From: Plumapathes pennacea
Taxonomy: Eukaryota > Cnidaria > Anthozoa > Antipatharia > Myriopathidae
DNA: 64,000 nt
Direction: 5' to 3'
NCBI GenBank assembly: GCA_964036295.1
Contig: OZ038464.1
Span: 26,871,008 to 26,935,007, forward strand
In this document: positions 58,515-64,000 of the stretch, piece by piece
Layout: every line of letters starts with the position of its first letter
Position numbering within the stretch: the first letter of the stretch is position 1
Position numbers and translations under genes: made by a program
Notes under the pieces: generated by a model
Told to the model about the DNA's origin: nothing
The model's database searches: none
Seen by the model: the letters and a program-made list of their open reading frames with translations, nothing else

Positions 58515-61500
58515 CTCTTGATCAGCCTAAAGATGACGATTGTTTACCTGAGACGGAGAGAATAATCGAATATGAGTCATTGCCCAGTCGGTTAGTAGCG
58601 AGGCAGGTGTATTTTCCTTCGTGCTCTTTCTCGGTCAATTCAATATTTACGACCAATTTCTGTCCGACGTTCGTGGCATTGATCCGGACGCCGTTCTTGG
58701 TCCAGACCAGCGTGGGCTCAGGCCAACCGCTGACCTTACATATCAACTCTCTGTTTGTCCCTGGGCTCCCTTGAAGTTTCTCGTGCTCCTTCTCAATTGA
58801 TGGTGCGACTATGAAGCAGAATGAAGGAATTAACTCGCTTAGTCCCAAAACCTGGCTGTATAGTTAGCTCTTTCTTAAAATATATATGTATATGTATTCG
58901 GCCGACGGGAAAACAAGCCCTGTCCGTCTTATAGAAGTGTCCGTTTTATACTGATGATCTTTGTTAGTGTATCTCTTTATCCCCGGCTTTCTGCCTCTGC
59001 TTATTCTCATATTTCTCTCGTGTGTATACCCATTTTTCATATTTGCGTGCTTTCGTCGCTCTGTAAACTCTGCCAGTCTATTTACAATCCGACATGCATC
59101 TCTCTTCCTGCACTCTGTCTGTCTGTGTGTCTAAGTCTGTCACTGTCTCCCTTTTTTCTGTCTACACAGTATTTGTGTCAACTCGCCCAGACACAAACGT
59201 GTCCGCCTGCCAATTCGCAAGAAGCCTCACCAAAGACTCGCAGAACGAAATCATCGCTGTCCTTTTGCTCTCCTTTCCGCACTGAACATTCGTATTTGCC
59301 ATCATCCCCTCGAGACACGTTGACGAGCTGCAGAGAAGACCAGTACCAAGAAGTGCTGTGTGACGTCACTATCTTCCCGCCAAATGGCTCCTTGTCTTTC
59401 GTCCATGTGATGTTGTCAGCCGGACCGCCCTGAATCACTGAGCAGTTCAAGTTGCCGTGGAAACCAAGCGCTACTCCCCGAGGGTCGGGCGAAGCTGTTA
59501 TTTTGCAGGTGAGGGGCTGACTTGCTTTTGCTAATAGGGAAGCAAATGTAACTTACACTCTGATACGCGAGGCAGTTTTCTTTGCAGCTTGGCAACGCAA
59601 TAAATTGTCGCGTAACTCAAAATGATGAGAAAATGTATAGAGGTTTATGATCGTGATATACTAATTGAAGCACAGGATTTGATGTGAAATTCAAAATACA
59701 CGCTCCCTGTTTGTGGTCTCTAGAGTGTGTTCCTTGTGATTGAGGGAAGAAACACTGCCGGTAATTTCGACAACTAATTGTGGTAGCAGCAGCAAATCAA
59801 ACACGTGAGACTTCAGCTAATGTTGCTGTATAATGTATTTACTAGTCTTTTCGACAACCTTATGATTTATTGCGATCGTTAAAATCCCCACATTTTACTT
59901 AAAATATTCACCTGATCCCCCAAAGCTTTGGCCGCCTATGTGTTGATATGGTTTTCAAAGCAAATCTTTTCTTCTTGTTTATCATCCTAAGATTAAAGTC
60001 TTGGGAAACCCTGTCGATACATAACAGCATTTTTATTTGATAATTTTTAATTTTATTTAGAAAGTTTAAAGGAACCAGATAAAAAATGCTTGGTGTACTT
60101 GAAAGATAATTTCACTCTAGCCGTAGACATTTTTATATTTTTGTAAGAAAAGAGCGGGGTAACGCCACACGAAGAGAATTATTTTTTCTCGTTTTTATGA
60201 CAAAAAGACGGATGTAATCGGGGCAATGTTTGATAGCCCGGTTCGACCCACGCAATAAAGGAAAATTTAAGTGCTCATGGAAGACTGAGAATATTTATTG
60301 AACAAAGATACTCAAATCTCATTAGCCAAAACATAAAGGTCGTTTAAATTGGAGTATCGCGCGAAACTGTGTATAAAAAAAGAGAGAGTTGCAGTATTTC
60401 AAAATAACAGGAGCACGCAAGAGATTTAAAACCGTTCGCTTCTTGGGGACGAAAAAAAAACAAATCTTGCATACCGTGATATGGCTCATTTGATGAGGTT
60501 CTTGTAATTCACGAACTTCTTTTTAGTCATTGTTTTCAGCGAGGGTGGGAGACAAAATACCCGGAAGAAAACTTAAGTACTTTCAAGGCTCCTCAGATTG
60601 TTGGAAGGGCGGCAGTATTAATCTCGGGAAGCTCTGTTTTCTACAGTATTTGCAAGCAATTTTCAGAAGCATCGGAGCCAACGCAAATGCTTGCTCGAAC
60701 GAATTCTTTGTAAGAACCGGGACGTCGACAATAAATATTCCCTCAGGGTATTTCGCTAGTTTTCCGAACGTGGGTGGATTCGTTGTATGCGGTGTGTTCA
60801 TTTAGGTTGAGCTTTTACATTGTGGGGAAAAAAAAGAGGCCTTTTGTTTTGTTGTGCCCGGTACCGAAAGGACAACTACAGATAAAGTCAACTGAGCGAG
60901 GTGAAGCCACGCATTCATCAGGACGAATACTCACAGCTGACACTTTTCTTCTTTGTATAAATAATTAAAACAAAATAACCCGGAAAGGCCCAGAGATACT
61001 ATGAAACGAGGGTGCTTGAAAACATCTTGAATAATAATTTAGAGATATTGGTTTGTTTTCATTAGATGGTAAATTAAATCGTAATTTTCAATATATATTT
61101 TATACTTAGCTTTTTCGTTCCGAACACGGAGAAATCATATCAGGCCGGGTTTGTCCCGACGAAGTACACCGCGCATTAAACGACGGTCGAATTAATTCAA
61201 CTGTCAGTGTGTCCGTACGTGCAGTATCGTTTCTGTCTCTGCATATGTCCAGAATATAAGTTAGGCTGGCGTACCTTGTCACCTATTTTCTGATGAAAGC
61301 CCTGGCTGGCATTGACTCGAAACGTCAGGCAACACATTCTTCACCACATTTCAGCATAACCCACACGTCAATCTTACGTTGATACATTACATGTTTAACC
61401 ACTAAGCCAGACCAAAACTAGGAAGATACCGAGAGGTATTAACTATTCATTTGCGTAGATCCTCAGAAGATGGGCCTTTTTTGCGTATGTACTATGAATT

Positions 61501-61982
61501 AAATACTGGTTAACACGTTTTCTGCCTTGTGCAATCTGTTTCCTGTTCGTCTCCCTTTTTGTCTTCGTCTCCCTATTTCTTCATCGCTTTTCACGCATTC
61601 AAGAAGAATGTACTCAATGTTGCGACAAATGGGGACTTAGCCTTTCACTGCCAAAGGTGAATTTGATAACTTAGAAAACGTCTAACTTCAGAAATGTCAG
61701 TGATGAAACCTAAAGGTGTGACCAATCAAATGAAAGCTCTCTATGAGTACATTCTAATAGCAGTGTTCACGTAGTTCATATTGTTGTATTTTGAAGTTTC
61801 ATGATTTGTACGGAGAAACATGGCAGTGGATAGGTTGAATGAATATGCTAAAATGAAAAAACGAAAACGTTTTTCTCACCTACAAGGAAAATATCCAACT
61901 GCAACAATACCAAGAAAGTCCCCACTGATTTGAGACTTCGCAGTAGCCTGGGAAAGGTCACTGCACGAGTGTAGAAGTGCAT
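55546..61982 (-). CDS. Ig x4 - TM - TIR receptor, IL-1R-like architecture
   Basis: Seven reverse-strand coding exons, every junction phase 1, total 643 residues: 61982-61880 (signal peptide: basic start, then TFLVLLQLDIFLV), 59494-59231 (Ig1), 58808-58548 (Ig2), 58423-58082 (Ig3), 57415-57083 (Ig4), 56517-56380 (transmembrane segment ILLTISAATIAGSLLSLAAG with a KRKR stop-transfer), 56036-55546 (TIR). Each Ig has the Cys, Trp and DxGxYxC-type pattern (DDGKYEC, HEGKYTC, DAGIYHC, DFGCYTC). The TIR has box 1 YDVFVSFSGQDF, a BB-loop region NRDFELGK with Leu in place of the usual Pro, SKFCQGEL, and a box 3-like FLDYSEC. Ig-TIR proteins in vertebrates are IL-1 receptors signalling through MyD88; cnidarian Ig-TIR proteins are known but ligands are not. 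The first exon was chosen because it is the only seen phase-1 exon with ATG and hydrophobic core; it is the least certain. Confidence 0.85.
56855..57060 (-). repeat. Dispersed repeat with CTGATTGG ends, copy 3
   Basis: The inverse complement matches 8560-8715 (GGTTTTGCGTTTTCTGCGCTT, TCACGCAAGCAAGCAAGTG, TTTTTCGCACAGCTGATTGG, in parts). It lies in the intron between the TM and Ig4 exons. Confidence 0.6.
57705..57896. repeat. Dispersed repeat, CTGAAAGGTGTGAC family, copy 1
   Basis: 'AAAGGTGTGAC', 'TTCT.ATAGCAGTG', 'TTTGGACAGAGAAGCATGGCAGTG' and similar words recur in order at 61638-61838. Non-coding; in the Ig3-Ig4 intron. Confidence 0.55.
58481..58512. repeat. GA microsatellite
   Basis: Sixteen GA units in the Ig2-Ig3 intron. 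Confidence 0.9.
61638..61838. repeat. Dispersed repeat, CTGAAAGGTGTGAC family, copy 2
   Basis: Starts CCTTTCACTGCCAAAGG and carries AAAGGTGTGACCAAT, TAATAGCAGTGTTCACG and GGAGAAACATGGCAGTGG, in the order seen at 57705-57896. It lies in the first intron of the Ig-TIR gene. Confidence 0.55.
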
Positions 61983-62079
61983 GACTGGAATATGGTGCTA
62001 GGTGGAGTCCAACTTTAAAGAAGGGAACAACAATAAGTTCACTCCCGCTGGACATTATTTTATCCAATAAGCCATTAGA

Positions 62080-63650
62080 TCTGTTGGAGCTGTGAGGCAG
62101 GTGATTGTGATGGTTTTGTGTTCAAACAAAGCATTTCCCCCGTTTTTCTGAGGCTGATTGGTTACGTCTTTATGCAAATAGGGAGAGGTGGGATGTCAAA
62201 ATCACTACTGCAATATCATAAACTGGATTTCTGGATTCTTCTTTGTGGCTTCTGAACCAGTGTTGTGGGCGTTCATTTTGTATTTTTTCTTATACTTAAA
62301 TCTATTTGCTTGAGTTTTGCTTGAGGTGTGTTTGTTGTCTTTAAAGTTCATTCTTGGTCTGCGTTTTCTTACTCACTCACTCGATCCCACGTCTCTGCCC
62401 GATGGTTTTCAGAACTATACCGTCTGACTGTAAGCCAGGCAACGCAAAGAGAACTCAGAGCACGTGTGAAGTTCGTGTCTTTTCATCGTATGCTGAGCAA
62501 TTTTCCCAGGTTTTTTTTTTTTTTTTTTTTTTTTTCAGATATCCTCTACCTTGTCGTCGGAAGCTACAAAAGAGACGCGATTACAAACAAGGGATGACAA
62601 GAATAATTTACCTTGACCACTACGTTTGTTCAATGTAGATGGAAACCTACGGATCCGTAGAAAAAGCTGTCCATAAGTGATTGTAACTGCTTAATTATGA
62701 CAGATTTTGTGTATGCAATCTGCATTCAACCACGCGACTATAGCAGCTGCCATCTGAAATTAGCTGGCAGAAAAAGTGCAAATGTGTGTGGTTAATGCTT
62801 TTAACTGCTCCTTCGGCTCACCAATTGTCTATATAAGCAAATGTTTTGCGGTGATGATACACGCAACCAAGGTCAAAGCGTTGCGTGGTAGCCATCATGG
62901 CCTAGTTTGTTGCAATACGCGCTAAACCCTTGTTTAATAGACTCAGAAGAGGTAAGACATTCTGTAATAAAGCGGGTAAGTAGGCACGTGGTTTTATTGT
63001 TCGAGGAATTTATCAATTCCGCCCTCTTATCCATCTTCATCGACCTTATAGTTTGTTATCGGTGTGTTCCCTGTAGCAAGGATAAGAAAACTTCAAGTAA
63101 ATAGATTTTAAATATAAGAAAAAATCATGCGAGAAAGGATACAAGTAATTACTATAATCTGCACATGTGAAGAATGGCAACCATCGAGTTTTTCTTTCAA
63201 AATAAACGCCCACACCATCGGTTCAGAAACCACAAAGAAGATATTGTAGTTGTGATTTGACAAGGTTTTAAATATTTCATTTAACTCCAGTCGACTACTT
63301 GCCGTCAACTAATTGACGGAAATACATCATACGTATATGCACAAAAACAATTCTTTATACAAATGATGCACATTTCGTTCTCCCTCACGGTGAAAAAATT
63401 AAAAAATAAAGACTTTTATCTACACCATCTTGTCAGCACATATTTCCATTACGTGTGGCATCCATTCGATAAACTGAATGGGCAGTCAGACAATTTGAAT
63501 TTTTGACTATTATTATCTTCGATTGCTCTCAAAATTATGATACTTTTGGGGAGGGAAAAATTACGCTATACGCAGGATCTCACCCAAAATATAGAAATGT
63601 TTCATTTTGACTATAGAAATATTAGGATGAGCAACCAGAAACAAAACGCC
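62080..63650. other. Gene-free stretch upstream of the Ig-TIR gene
   Basis: No gene recognised. Holds a poly-T run at 62511-62535. Its first few hundred bases should contain the Ig-TIR promoter; no convincing TATA box was seen. Confidence 0.4.
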
Positions 63651-63654
63651 TATG

Positions 63655-64000
63655 TGATGAGCTGTACTGAGATGTTGTGTGATGTGATGAGATGTACTGT
63701 GATGTGATGAGATGTTGTGTGATGTAATGAGCTGTAACGTCGGAGCAGCAGCGGTAACCGGCGCTCCAACCGCTTCCGCACTAACGCTGGAGCTAACGTC
63801 TGGATGTGCTGGGATGTCGTGTGATGTGATGAGATGTACTGTGATGTGATGAGATCTACTGTGATGTGATGAGATCTACTGTGATGTGATGAGATGTTGT
63901 GTGATGTGATGAGATGTACTGTGATGTGATGAGATGTACTGTGATGTGATGAGATGTTGTGTGATGTGATGAGATGTACTGTGATGTGATAAGTTGTACT
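63655..64000. repeat. GATGTGATGA minisatellite, runs off the right edge
   Basis: Units of about 20 bp (GATGTGATGAGATGTACTGT and GATGTGATGAGATGTTGTGT) in tandem. It is broken once at about 63737-63803 by a GC-rich segment beginning TAACGTCGGAGCAG and ending GGAGCTAACGTC, which looks like a small inverted-end insertion. Confidence 0.9.

Noticed and set aside
60215-60260. GGTTCGACCCACGC-like box resembling a tRNA T-arm
   Set aside because: No matching A box, acceptor stem or anticodon arm could be placed around it.

Overview
The window is metazoan nuclear DNA, most likely from an anthozoan cnidarian such as a coral or sea anemone. The reasons are: intron-rich genes with GT..AG introns and vertebrate-like exon phases; dense short palindromic and terminal-inverted-repeat elements; small secreted Cys-rich VWC genes; a PAN/fibrinogen-like/EGF/D8C secreted gene; and an Ig-TM-TIR receptor. 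The species cannot be fixed by eye. All exon limits were worked out by hand from splice sites, reading phase and family similarity. No tRNA, rRNA, CRISPR array or prokaryotic operon was seen.

Layout. 1-3.6 kb: no gene, repeats only. 3.7-12.1 kb (+): two tandem paralogous genes for secreted VWC-type proteins with matching exon structure, plus a broken extra copy of exon 4 behind the first. 13.0-29.2 kb (+): a complete 24-exon V-ATPase V0 subunit a gene. Its introns are full of foldback and TIR elements, and intron 3 carries a reverse-strand ORF with 23-residue STPR-type repeats. 29.7 kb (+): a short secreted ORF resembling the first exon of a cathepsin Z-like protease. 31.0-39.8 kb (+): a complete 14-exon sterol O-acyltransferase gene whose last intron holds a TIR-bounded hexamer VNTR. 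39.8-50 kb: no intact host gene; it holds a decayed gag-like retroelement fragment, a 151-bp satellite block with a four-monomer higher-order repeat, a TTA-flanked insertion inside one satellite monomer, and a decayed family-B DNA polymerase fragment. 50.2-52.8 kb (-): a secreted PAN / fibrinogen-N-like / EGF / D8C gene whose 5' end is unresolved. 55.5-62.0 kb (-): a complete 7-exon receptor (signal peptide, four Ig domains, one TM, TIR), IL-1R-like in layout. 62-64 kb: no gene; a GATGTGATGA minisatellite runs off the right edge.

The genes do not form one pathway. The V-ATPase and SOAT genes are housekeeping membrane genes (organelle acidification; cholesterol esterification in the ER). The VWC pair and the PAN/EGF/D8C gene are secreted and the Ig-TIR gene is a candidate innate immune receptor. 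The less ordinary points are the Ig4-TIR gene, the paired cysteine loss between the VWC paralogues, the STPR ORF, the satellite higher-order repeat with its insertions, and several mobile elements with readable target duplications.
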